Assembly (NCBI RefSeq): GCF_002252045.1
Contig: NZ_NEFF01000004.1
Location: forward strand, 62,001 to 126,000
Reading direction: 5' to 3'
Length of the DNA stretch: 64,000 nt
Origin: Ignatzschineria sp. F8392
Lineage (GTDB): Bacteria > Pseudomonadota > Gammaproteobacteria > Cardiobacteriales > Wohlfahrtiimonadaceae
Under the pieces are notes generated by a model, which saw nothing but the letters and a program-made list of their open reading frames with translations, was not told where the DNA came from and did not search any database. Below, piece after piece: positions 27,579-35,769 of this stretch. Both the position numbers and the translations under genes were made by a program. Positions within the stretch are counted from its first letter, which is position 1. Every line of letters starts with the position of its first letter.

Positions 27579-29519
27579 ATGCCAATAAAAAATATTAAAA
27601 ATAAAAAGATATTTATAGATACATGTAGTTTATTACATGATGATTTTAAATTATTTTGGAATAGTATAAGCCCTGTCCTAAAAAATAATAATATTGAGAT
27701 AATTGTTCCTTATGGGGTAGTAAGTGAATTAGAAAAAATTATTAAAACAAAAAAACAAAAAATTTTTCATCAAGCAATTAAAATATATAAATTACTATCT
27801 TTAAATCAAGAAAAAGGTTTAATAAGAATTCAAGGGAATGAAAATGAACAATTTGCTGATAATGTTTTTTTATCAGTATTTACTAAATTTAGGGTTGATT
27901 TTGAGTTAGTTTTAATTACTCAAGATAATAAGTTGTCCCGAGACATTTTAAATCTTAATAAAAGCCAATCAGTTAATGGAAAGGATATTGATGTCTTTAG
28001 AATAACAGAGGGGGGTACATTGCGTTTGTACAATGATAAATCTAAAAAATATTCATCTAAGCATCAAAATAAAACTTATCCAGATGCTTTTAGATTAATG
28101 AAACAAGTTACAACAATGGAGGATGAAAAATTATCTATTAGCTATTTGCCTCAAGAAGGTGATTATGTTACGGGATCAGATGGACATAAAATTAAGTTAT
28201 TAGAAAAAGTAGCTGAAGGTGGAGAAGGCATTATATACCGTACAGATACTAGGCATGTTGCAAAAATATATAAACCTGAAAATAACACGTTGCGTAAGAA
28301 AGAAAAAATATTATTAATGTTACAAAAACCAATTATTCATGATGGTATTTGTTATCCTATTACAGCTTTAAAAAACTCTTCCAATGAATTTGTAGGTTAT
28401 TTAATGCCTTACGCATCTGGGATAATATTACAAAAGATTTTTATTAAAAAAAACCTTCAAAAATATTTTCCTAATTGGAAAAAGAGAGATACCGTAGAAT
28501 TATGTATTACTATTTTAGAAAAAATATCATACTTGCATAAGTATAATATTATCTTGGGAGATATAAATCCTAATAATATTCTCATTAAAAGCTCAAAAGA
28601 AGTCTATTTTGTTGATGTTGATAGTTATCAAATAGAAGATTTTCCATGTCCTGTAGGTACAATAAACTTTACTGCACCTGAAATTCAAAGAAAGCACTTC
28701 TCAAATTTTTTACGAAGTATAGGAAATGAAAATTTTGCAGTAGCCACACTGCTATTTATGATCATGTTACCTGGAAAACCACCCTATTCACAACAAGGTG
28801 GAAATGATCAAATTACTAATATTATTAATATGGATTTTTCCTATCCATTAGGTAAAGAAAGTAATAAAAAGACACCTGATGGACCTTGGAAATTCATTTG
28901 GAGTCATTTAACTTATGCTCTAAAACAAGAGTTTTATCAAAATTTTAAAAAAGGAGAAAAAAACTCTACAGAACAAACCAGAACTTCAGTGGATAGATGG
29001 TTATCTTTGTTTAAAGAATATTTAAGTTTGCTAGATGATGGTAAATTAGAACAACAAGATTCTATGTCAATAGAATTATTTCCTACACGTCATAAAAAAC
29101 ATCCAGGTTTGACTTATAGTACCTGTAAATTATGTCGAGTCGAAAAACAGGATAACTTAATGATAAAGGAATATTGTAAATCTTGTTTGAGTTTAAAGGA
29201 AGAGTACCCATGTGATCAATGTGGAGATACTATTTATTACTCAAATCATCATAAATATATTACTAAAAAGAATAAATATTCTCTTTGTAATAATTGTTAT
29301 AACAATAATAATGCTACACATTCAACTCGTACCTGTAATTCATGTGGTACAACTTTTACAATTACAAATGCAGAAAAGCAATTTTTTGAGAATAAAGGAT
29401 TTGATTTACCTAAAAGATGTAAAAATTGTCGAGGTTCTAATAATCAGACAAATAAGTCTAATAATTCTAGTCTCACTTCAAATTTTTTTGGGAATATATT
29501 TAAAAATTGGCCATTTTAG
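27579..29519 (+). CDS. PIN domain - Ser/Thr kinase - zinc-ribbon fusion (TerY-P type kinase)
   Basis: 646 residues with three parts. Residues 1-145 look like a PIN-type RNase: FIDTCSLL, VVSELEKI, QFADNVFLSVF and LITQDNKLSRDI supply the expected acidic residues. Residues ~195-490 are a protein kinase: glycine loop VAEGGEGIIYRT, lysine in HVAKIYKP, catalytic loop ILGDINPNNILI, and VDVDSY in place of DFG, then GTINFTAPEI. Residues ~515-630 contain at least eight CxxC-like pairs, ending in CNSCGTTFTITNAEKQFFENKG-type zinc ribbon with PKRCKNCRG. The kinase is followed by a vWA protein and a PP2C phosphatase, the TerY-P triad. The fusion of a nuclease to the kinase suggests phosphorylation-controlled RNA cleavage. 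Confidence 0.82.
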   Translation: MPIKNIKNKKIFIDTCSLLHDDFKLFWNSISPVLKNNNIEIIVPYGVVSELEKIIKTKKQKIFHQAIKIYKLLSLNQEKGLIRIQGNENEQFADNVFLSVFTKFRVDFELVLITQDNKLSRDILNLNKSQSVNGKDIDVFRITEGGTLRLYNDKSKKYSSKHQNKTYPDAFRLMKQVTTMEDEKLSISYLPQEGDYVTGSDGHKIKLLEKVAEGGEGIIYRTDTRHVAKIYKPENNTLRKKEKILLMLQKPIIHDGICYPITALKNSSNEFVGYLMPYASGIILQKIFIKKNLQKYFPNWKKRDTVELCITILEKISYLHKYNIILGDINPNNILIKSSKEVYFVDVDSYQIEDFPCPVGTINFTAPEIQRKHFSNFLRSIGNENFAVATLLFMIMLPGKPPYSQQGGNDQITNIINMDFSYPLGKESNKKTPDGPWKFIWSHLTYALKQEFYQNFKKGEKNSTEQTRTSVDRWLSLFKEYLSLLDDGKLEQQDSMSIELFPTRHKKHPGLTYSTCKLCRVEKQDNLMIKEYCKSCLSLKEEYPCDQCGDTIYYSNHHKYITKKNKYSLCNNCYNNNNATHSTRTCNSCGTTFTITNAEKQFFENKGFDLPKRCKNCRGSNNQTNKSNNSSLTSNFFGNIFKNWPF

Positions 29520-29587
29520 CTAGAAGAATACAATTATGTAGAACATATTCAGATGTTACTTATTAATAAGATAAAAAGGAAAAAGAA

Positions 29588-30277
29588 ATGAATGATTATA
29601 TTTTAAATTTAGAAGATTTAGTTGAAAATCCAACTGCTAGAGTACCTGTGTGTTTATGTTTAGATGTCAGTAGCTCGATGCAAGGTGAACCGATTAAAGA
29701 ACTCAATGAAGGAGTAAAATTATTCTACGAAACTCTCAAAGAAGATGAAACTGCATTATATGCGGCAGAAATTTGTATAGTTACATTTGGTGGGGATTAT
29801 GAAGCTGAATGTCTCACACCTTTTTCTAGTTTAGAATTAAATCCCAATCCTCCTATTCTTACAGCTAATGGTATGACCCCTATGGGTGAGGCTGTAAATT
29901 TGGGCTTAGATTTACTTGAAGAAAGAAAAAAAGAATATCAAGATAAAGGTGTTGACTATTATCAACCATGGCTTGTATTAATGACTGACGGCATTCCTAA
30001 TGGAACTCTTGCTGAGTTAGAAAGAGCTATAGATCGAACAACAACATTAATTCATGATAGAAAGCTAACCATATTTCCTATAGGAATTGGTAATCATGCA
30101 GATATGGAAATATTAAATGAGTTTTCTCCAGAAAGGGCGCCATTAAAATTACAAGGCTTAAAATTTAAAGAATTTTTCTTATGGTTAAGTCAAAGTGTTT
30201 CTCGGACATCTCAATCTATTCCGGGAGAAGAGGTTATTCTAGATATTGAGGGAATCAAAGGATGGGGTACTTTATAA
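29588..30277 (+). CDS. TerY-like vWA-domain protein
   Basis: 229 residues, nearly all a von Willebrand factor A domain with a complete MIDAS metal site: CLDVSSSMQG (DxSxS), GMTPMGEAV (Thr) and MTDGIPNG (Asp). TerY proteins are of this size and are found with a kinase and a PP2C phosphatase, where they are thought to organise a metal-dependent complex. AAAAAGGAAAAAG precedes the ATG. It follows the kinase gene by 68 bp. A hairpin lies 44 bp downstream, so the phosphatase gene may be made at a different level. Confidence 0.85.
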   Translation: MNDYILNLEDLVENPTARVPVCLCLDVSSSMQGEPIKELNEGVKLFYETLKEDETALYAAEICIVTFGGDYEAECLTPFSSLELNPNPPILTANGMTPMGEAVNLGLDLLEERKKEYQDKGVDYYQPWLVLMTDGIPNGTLAELERAIDRTTTLIHDRKLTIFPIGIGNHADMEILNEFSPERAPLKLQGLKFKEFFLWLSQSVSRTSQSIPGEEVILDIEGIKGWGTL

Positions 30278-30320
30278 TAAAAATATTATTATAAATACAT
30301 CATATAGCTAATACTCTTAT

Positions 30321-30360
30321 TTGCCCAATATGATTTAAATATATTGGGCAATTGTTAATT
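30321..30360 (+). terminator. Hairpin between vWA and phosphatase genes (terminator or attenuator)
   Basis: TTGCCCAATAT (30321-30331) pairs perfectly with ATATTGGGCAA (30341-30351), followed by TTGTTAATTATTTTT. It lies inside the cluster, so it probably reduces rather than stops transcription into the phosphatase gene. Confidence 0.55.
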
Positions 30361-30385
30361 ATTTTTAGTAGGTAAATAAAATATT

Positions 30386-31378
30386 ATGTGGAATTTTTTA
30401 GAATGTGCTGTACAAGGTAGAGGACATATTAAAGATAATATACCATGTCAAGATAAAACTTATTCTATACAAGAAGATGAAGTATACATAATTGCACTAG
30501 CAGACGGAGCAGGTTCAGCACGATACTCTCATATTGGAGCGGATTCCACAGTAAGAAACGCTGCCCATTACTTAAGTAGAAATTTTGATATTATTTATAA
30601 TTCTGATAATGCTTTTATTGTAAAACAAAATATTATTAATAATATATTAGAAGAACTTAATGCAATTTCTTTAGCCCAAAATATTTCTCTAAAAGATCTA
30701 GCCTCTACACTTCTGCTTGTAGCTGTTAAAGGTGATAATTTTATTATTTTTCATATTGGTGATGGTGTTATCGGTTATCTCAAAGATGAAGAATTAAAAA
30801 TAGCAAGTCATCCAGAAAATGGAGAATTTGCTAATTCAACTATATTTACTACATCTACCCAGGTAATTAGAGATAGTAAAATAATCAAAGGGAACTTAAG
30901 TGGAATTGAAGGATTTGTTCTTATGTCAGATGGCTCTGCAGATAGCCTATATAGTAAAACACAAAAAAAACTAGCTCCTATTATTTCTCGTTTAATGCAA
31001 CTATCTAGAACATCTAATAGAGAAATATTAGAACTAGCACTATTGGATAGTTTTACTAATAATGTAAGAAAAAAAACTTTAGATGACTGTAGTATCAATA
31101 TGATGAGTTATAATCGTGAGCCTTTTGAGGGATTTAATAAACTCTCTGAAATGGGTCAATATAACCTTCTTGGGTTACCCTATAAAAATAATTATAAAAA
31201 AGGGTTTAAAAATGCATATGAAATCTTAAACTCAGCTATAGATGGTAAGACCATAGATGAAATTGCACAAGATTTACAAATTAAACCTAAGTATCTACCT
31301 AAAAAATTAAAAAGATTAACTCAAAAAGAGTTATTAATTCGATTCGATAGTAAATATTATACTTTAATAACACTATGA
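30386..31378 (+). CDS. PP2C-type Ser/Thr phosphatase with C-terminal helical extension
   Basis: 330 residues. PP2C metal-site motifs are present: IIALADGAGSARYS (Asp, about 35), FHIGDGVIGYL (about 125), VLMSDGSADSLY (about 180) and TLDDCSINMM (about 235). It should dephosphorylate what the neighbouring kinase modifies. The last ~70 residues (NSAIDGKTIDEIAQDLQIK, PKKLKRLTQKELLIR) look like a winged-helix fold, uncommon in PP2C enzymes, perhaps for binding DNA or a partner. Last gene of the cluster; an IS3-type element lies 80 bp further on. Confidence 0.82.
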   Translation: MWNFLECAVQGRGHIKDNIPCQDKTYSIQEDEVYIIALADGAGSARYSHIGADSTVRNAAHYLSRNFDIIYNSDNAFIVKQNIINNILEELNAISLAQNISLKDLASTLLLVAVKGDNFIIFHIGDGVIGYLKDEELKIASHPENGEFANSTIFTTSTQVIRDSKIIKGNLSGIEGFVLMSDGSADSLYSKTQKKLAPIISRLMQLSRTSNREILELALLDSFTNNVRKKTLDDCSINMMSYNREPFEGFNKLSEMGQYNLLGLPYKNNYKKGFKNAYEILNSAIDGKTIDEIAQDLQIKPKYLPKKLKRLTQKELLIRFDSKYYTLITL

Positions 31379-31517
31379 TTGATAGCTACTATACATATTT
31401 GATATGTAGGATTTACTAGCGTTGTTTACAGTATTCGGAGAAAATACTGTTATGAATCGTAAACTTACCCTAAAAAGACACAAGCCAAAACTAGAGATTT
31501 CTGTCATCATTATTTAG

Positions 31518-31793
31518 ATGGAGGAAATCATGAAACGATCAAAATTCACAGAAACACAAATTGTAAACATTTTAAAATTAGCAGAAAAAGGCGTTAAAGT
31601 TACCGATATCTGCCGAGAGCACGGCATTAGTAGTGCTACGTACTATCAATGGAAAAGTAAATATGGAGGCTTAGAAGCCTCAGATTTGAAGCGATTACGG
31701 GAAATTGAAGCTGAAAATGCCAAGCTCAAAAAAATGTATGCTGAGTTAGCTTTAGAAAATGCAGCAATTAAGGATTTATTGGGAAAGCTGTAA
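31518..31793 (+). CDS. IS3-family transposase OrfA
   Basis: 91 residues: a helix-turn-helix (KRSKFTETQIVNILKLAEKG, VTDICREHGISSATYYQWKSKYGG) and a leucine-zipper-like tail (LREIEAENAKLKKMYAELALENAAIKDLL broken here for length only in description), as in IS3-group OrfA. GGAGGAAATC lies upstream of the ATG at 31530 and of the alternative start at 31518; the ATG at 31530 has the better spacing. Provides DNA binding for the OrfAB transposase. Confidence 0.85.
   Translation: MEEIMKRSKFTETQIVNILKLAEKGVKVTDICREHGISSATYYQWKSKYGGLEASDLKRLREIEAENAKLKKMYAELALENAAIKDLLGKL
31781..31787 (+). promoter_or_regulatory. Programmed -1 frameshift heptamer GGGAAAG
   Basis: The heptamer reads G GGA AAG in the orfA frame, four codons before its stop, and matches the X XXY YYZ slippery pattern. 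The -1 frame is open from 31772 and runs straight into orfB (GKAVTPERRREATQHL...), giving the fused OrfAB transposase. Confidence 0.75.
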
Positions 31794-31825
31794 CGCCGGA
31801 ACGACGCAGAGAAGCGACTCAACAC

Positions 31826-32656
31826 TTGGTATATCAAGGATTACTTTCGATAGCTAAGGCGTGTCGATTGACAGGACTTTCTCGTCGCAGTTGGTACCGG
31901 CCTGATCCGAAACAAAACCGTCTAAAGCGTGATCAGCCTATAGTGGATGCGCTTAATGCAATTATTCAAGATTCCACACGGTCTCGTTGGGGGTTTTGGA
32001 AGTGTTTTCACAGATTAAGACTCGATGGCAATTTATGGAACTTTAAACGCGTGTGGCGTATTTACTGTGCAATGAATTTAAATCAAAAGAGACGTACTAA
32101 AAAACGGTTACCAGAGCGTAACCCCGCACCTTTAGCTGTACCTGCAAAGGCTAATTATAGTTGGTCATTCGATTTTATGAGTGATGCACTCTATAGTGGT
32201 ACCCGCTTTAGAGTTTTGAATATTATTGATGAAGGTACACGAGAAGCTTTAGATATTGTCGTTGATACCTCACTACCGGCCACTAGAGTTGTGAGAGTTT
32301 TAGAGCAACTTAAAGAAGAAAGAGGTGTTCCTAGAATGATTCGTGTCGATAATGGCAGTGAAATGACTTCTTTAGCTTTTACAAAATGGTGTGAAAATAA
32401 TCACGTTAGGATCTGTTATATTGAGCCAGGAAAGCCAAATCAAAATGCTTATATCGAGCGTTTTAATCGCAGTTATCGAACAGAAGTATTAAACCCCCAT
32501 TTATTCTCTTCACTAGCGCAGGTGCGGGAACTTAGTTGGGCTTGGATGTTAAGTTATAACGAAGAAAGACCTCATGAATCACTGGGAAATTTACCTCCCA
32601 GTGAATTTAAAAAACAATTAACCGAAAAAGTCTCTAGTTATGAACTGTGCGCTTGA
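31826..32656 (+). CDS. IS3-family transposase OrfB (DDE integrase core)
   Basis: 276 residues from a TTG, but translated mainly as the C-terminal part of OrfAB by frameshifting, the open -1 frame beginning at 31772. The rve integrase core has its acidic triad in WSFDFMSDAL, MIRVDNGSEMTS and QNAYIERFNRSYR. The sequence looks intact, so the element may still be mobile. The C-terminus carries the usual YNEERPHESLGNLPPSEF. Confidence 0.85.
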   Translation: MVYQGLLSIAKACRLTGLSRRSWYRPDPKQNRLKRDQPIVDALNAIIQDSTRSRWGFWKCFHRLRLDGNLWNFKRVWRIYCAMNLNQKRRTKKRLPERNPAPLAVPAKANYSWSFDFMSDALYSGTRFRVLNIIDEGTREALDIVVDTSLPATRVVRVLEQLKEERGVPRMIRVDNGSEMTSLAFTKWCENNHVRICYIEPGKPNQNAYIERFNRSYRTEVLNPHLFSSLAQVRELSWAWMLSYNEERPHESLGNLPPSEFKKQLTEKVSSYELCA

Positions 32657-32671
32657 CGGTAAGCTTACGGT

Positions 32672-32752
32672 TTCATGATTTCCTCCATCTAAAATAATGA
32701 TGACAGAAATCTCTAGTTTTGGCTTGTGTCTTTTTAGGGTAAGTTTACGAAG
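32672..32752 (-). repeat. Inverted fragment of the IS left end
   Basis: About 80 bp are an inverted near-exact copy of 31457-31537, the IS left terminus plus the ribosome site and first codons of orfA, one base different (an extra T). This is a piece of a second copy in opposite orientation abutting the intact element. Confidence 0.8.
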
Positions 32753-32915
32753 CGACTCAGCCCTTGATATATTAAGAGTTACTTTCGATAGATAAGGCTT
32801 ATCGATTGATAGTCCTCTCTCGCCACAATTGTACCGACCTAATTTAAATCAAAATCGTCTAGAGCGTGATTAGCTTATAGTAATTAAACGACTTTTCTTA
32901 GATTTTATGAGATGG
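32750..32915 (+). pseudogene. Degenerate orfB fragment of a related IS
   Basis: GAAGCGACTCAG..., TTACTTTCGATAG and CTAGAGCGTGATTAG match the start of orfB (31810-31945) with many substitutions and stops, then a jump to GATTTTATGAG, matching orfB near 32173. An older, internally deleted copy. Confidence 0.7.
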
Positions 32916-32959
32916 ATTATATTCTGGATCGAAAAAATAAAGTACTTTATTCTTCATTA

Positions 32960-33169
32960 TTATTTTTTAAGCAATGATGCAGCAAAAGTAATCATAACCG
33001 TAACTGTAATCCCTCCGACGATCCATTTTATTGCTTCCAATGCATTGTCATCTATATCTGTTTTAATATCTACTTTGATATCGGCATTTATATCAGTACT
33101 TATATTATTTAATTTTGTTATATTAAGATCTTGTATATTCATTATTTCTGTCGGTATCCACTTTTTCAT
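32960..33169 (-). CDS. Small protein with C-terminal TM helix, unknown
   Basis: 69 residues. The middle is a repetitive Ile/Asp alternation (STDINADIKVDIKTDIDD), followed by a single TM helix at the end (IKWIVGGITVTVMITFAASLL) and two lysines. An AGGAG site seven bases before the ATG supports it as a real gene. It lies alone on the minus strand between IS relics and the right direct repeat. No family recognised; it could be a small toxin, an immunity protein or the end of a lost gene. Confidence 0.55.
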   Translation of the reverse strand: MKKWIPTEIMNIQDLNITKLNNISTDINADIKVDIKTDIDDNALEAIKWIVGGITVTVMITFAASLLKK

Positions 33170-33426
33170 AATAATAACTCCTATTTAAGTGATTTTAATA
33201 ATGTCTTTTTCTAATTAAATTATATTGTATTTTCAGTGAGATCAAAAATTTTATAGAGATATGTTAACGTAACTTATTGATTTAATGGGAGATAAAATTT
33301 TAAAAATATAAAGTAGATCTATATATTTAATTCCTTTAACGTGAAAGAATTGATGCATAATAATTCTAAGTTTTATTTTTCTACAATGTTTGCATCCCTA
33401 TTTTTCTGATACTCTATATCTAACCT

Positions 33427-34271
33427 CTATACCGCCAACAGATAGATAAACCCACCGATGGTTAGTGGCGACAAGATAGTGCTGAGTAATAGTGCCGCGG
33501 GCATATTTTTTTCTGCGACCTTATATTCAATCGCAAAAACTACGATGATCGGCATTGCAGGAATTGCCATTGTAATCACTGCTTGAGCGACAGTTTTATG
33601 ATCGAGTCCCAATGCAGATGCCGCAAAATAGATCGCTGCCGGTGCCGCAATATTCTTTAATATGACAATAAACCATGTTAAAAAATCTAATCGAATTTTG
33701 TAGGCCGCTAACATAATCCCGGAAGCAAAAGGGCGACTCCGGAAGCTGATGATCCCAATAAATTGAGGGATTTACCAAAAAGAGAAGAGAGATCGAGGCC
33801 TGAAAAGACAATAATAACAGCAAGAATTGGTGCCTATACTAAAGGTTTTTGTACAGTCTCTTTTAAGTGCTCAATAAATATGGAGCCGGCATCTTCTTCT
33901 ATCTCTTTATCATTTTCTGCTTGTTCACTCTTCATTTTTCCGACCGTTAAAAGATAAACAGTGAAGGGGACGATCGTAACGTTAATGACGATACTACCGA
34001 TAGCCATCGGTACTGCACCAGATGTGCCGAAAATACCTTCAAGAATTGCAGGACCAAAAAAAGGAACGGCAGGTCCGGCAACAGCAACCGCTACTAATGC
34101 ACTAGCGCTAAGGGATAATCTTAGTAAGAGGCGAGAGATAAAATAGACAACAATATAGGTAATAACAACACCTGCAGTAATTGTTGTAAATAAGGGGAGA
34201 CTTTCAATTAAATATTCGCGAGAAGTGCTGATTGTTCCGGCAAAAATTGCCATCGGAACGGCATATGCCAC
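33427..34271 (-). pseudogene. AEC-family transporter remnant (right copy)
   Basis: The same permease as at 13788-14754 but carrying three defects: the first ~40 codons and promoter are deleted (left bases 14631-14944 absent), a Trp codon has become TAG near 33834 (GTATAGGC versus GTATGGGC), and an A5 run is A4 near 33727-33730, shifting the frame. By contrast the A-run at 33680 is A6 and in frame, unlike the left copy's A7. Clearly non-functional. Confidence 0.85.
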
Positions 34272-35188
34272 GGTGAATGGAGGATTTGTAGCGCCACTTT
34301 CTTAGAATGAGGCTAATTAAACCTTCAAAAGTGGTTGATCTATATGTAATTATTGAGTTTTATCATAGACAATATTCCTAATAACCCGTTAATATTGTAT
34401 CTGTTAGATCAATTTGAGAGGCAGTGTATCGATACTGTCGCTTACATTAATTCCCAATCATTTCAATATATTGATATCTTAAAAGAGAGGCTTTATGGGC
34501 GCTTCCGCTGCTGCCGGTGGTTTTATTATTGTTATTTTTATTGCCATCCTTGGCTTTCTACTCTTTTTAGGGTTGTGGATCTATCGCCGGCGTTATTTAC
34601 GAGGATCGAGAGAGATCTCTAAGCTCAAACTCTTTGGAATCAATCTATCGATGGTGATTACGGTTTTCCCGGCAGTCATGCTTCTTTGGACAATCTTTGT
34701 TACAGAAATCACCGATCTAATCGCTGAAAAGCGAGCTTTAGAAGAGCTTAAAGAGCGTTATTTTCAAGTAGAAGAAGATTTAAGTTTTGGCGAAATAGTG
34801 ATCCCCGCACAATCATGGATTAATCTCGATTCCCCCACAGATTATCCATTAGAGAGCCTAAAAGATATCCGCCAAGGCATCGATAGTGTCCGTTTTTCAA
34901 CGCCCCAAGCGATTCATCATCTTCCAACTTCCGCCTTTGAATTTAACTATCAAGGAATCGCTCTTGAACTTGCCGAGGCGTATCAATATGAGAAGGATGG
35001 TGAGATTTACCATTGCGAAAAAGGATGGGTTCTGATGCTCAACTATCCAGAAGGGATCGATTGGCATACGCGCTATAGAGAAGAGAGTGATCAATGGTTT
35101 AACCCTTCAACCTGGAAGATCGATAACTGCTTTGAGATGACAAATGGCGTCGCCGTCTTCGGCGTGGGTGAATATGGGCTCTATTTGT
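33427..35188 (+). repeat. Right direct repeat flanking the island
   Basis: Near-identical, same-orientation copy of 13788-15863, lacking ~314 bp at the join near 34267 (after GCATATG). Its ends, CTATACCGCC and CTCTATTTGTTG, are the same as those of the left copy, showing that the island between them has been bracketed by a duplication. Confidence 0.9.
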
Positions 35189-35199
35189 TGTTAAAGTGA
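34495..35199 (+). CDS. Two-TM membrane protein of unknown function (right copy)
   Basis: 234 residues, differing from the copy at 15170-15877 at only a few positions (for example NKRYF/KERYF, HHCDKGWVV/YHCEKGWVL). Same two N-terminal TM helices and a Trp-rich outer domain. Its C-terminus reads LLLK instead of LLGNL. Reading frame and AGAGAGG ribosome site are intact. It lies 86 bp before arsR with the same orientation, but nothing ties it to arsenic. Confidence 0.75.
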   Translation: MGASAAAGGFIIVIFIAILGFLLFLGLWIYRRRYLRGSREISKLKLFGINLSMVITVFPAVMLLWTIFVTEITDLIAEKRALEELKERYFQVEEDLSFGEIVIPAQSWINLDSPTDYPLESLKDIRQGIDSVRFSTPQAIHHLPTSAFEFNYQGIALELAEAYQYEKDGEIYHCEKGWVLMLNYPEGIDWHTRYREESDQWFNPSTWKIDNCFEMTNGVAVFGVGEYGLYLLLK

Positions 35200-35285
35200 T
35201 ATCGTAAATTTATTGTTGTTTGGGCTATTAGAAAAAATCAGATAGATTGTTTGCATCATTTCAATAGAAGTTATAGTATCAAAAT

Positions 35286-35615
35286 ATGGAAAAGAAGATT
35301 GCAATAAAAATGTTTGAAGCATTATCGTCTGAAGTCAGATTGGATGTATACCGCTTATTAGTTAAGTATGGTGATTCAGGTTTAGTTGCAGGAGAAATAG
35401 CAACTCTACTGGATATTCCTAATACTAATTTATCCTTTCATTTAAAGGCTCTTGTACACGCTGAAATGCTATATGTAGAGCAAGAAGGAAGATTCCTACG
35501 TTATAAAGCTAATATTGATTTAATGTTATCTTTAGTAGAGTTTTTAACTGATGAATGTTGCTTTAATAACCCAACCCATTGTTTGTCTATTCGAGAGAAA
35601 CATCCCAAACATTAA
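35286..35615 (+). CDS. arsR: ArsR-family metalloregulator
   Basis: 109 residues with the ArsR/SmtB winged helix (FEALSSEVRLDVYRLLVKYG, LVAGEIATLLDIPNTNLSFHLKALVHAEML, QEGRFLRYKA). The usual CVC arsenic site on the recognition helix is absent (LDIPNTNLSFHL). Instead three cysteines lie near the C-terminus (DECCFNNPTHC), a known alternative arsenite site in this family. It would repress the ars operon and release it on As(III). TTGCAT (35251) and TATAGT (35272) upstream could be its promoter. Confidence 0.85.
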   Translation: MEKKIAIKMFEALSSEVRLDVYRLLVKYGDSGLVAGEIATLLDIPNTNLSFHLKALVHAEMLYVEQEGRFLRYKANIDLMLSLVEFLTDECCFNNPTHCLSIREKHPKH

Positions 35616-35769
35616 AAATGTTTTAAGATAATTTTAGGATGCTGTATATATAATTACTCATCTAATATTTCAATAGTTGTTGAATAGTTGTTTTGTTAGA
35701 GTTTAAAAGTTATCCTCAAGAAAAAGATCTGTTAGCGCTTTTATAGCGGTTGAACTAGGAGTTATTGAT

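Larger units (their letters stand above)
31457..32672 (+). mobile_element. IS3-family insertion sequence
   Basis: A complete element: terminal motif CGTAAACTTACC at the left end (from 31458) and its near-inverted counterpart GGTAAGCTTACG at 32660-32671 just after the orfB stop. It encodes orfA and orfB with a -1 frameshift signal. I could not find a clear target-site duplication. It sits at the 3' end of the nine-gene cluster. Confidence 0.8.

Noticed and set aside
15878-33426. Prophage or integrative element with integrase
   Set aside because: No integrase, phage structural, relaxase or tRNA attachment site is seen; the only mobility gene is the IS3-type transposase.
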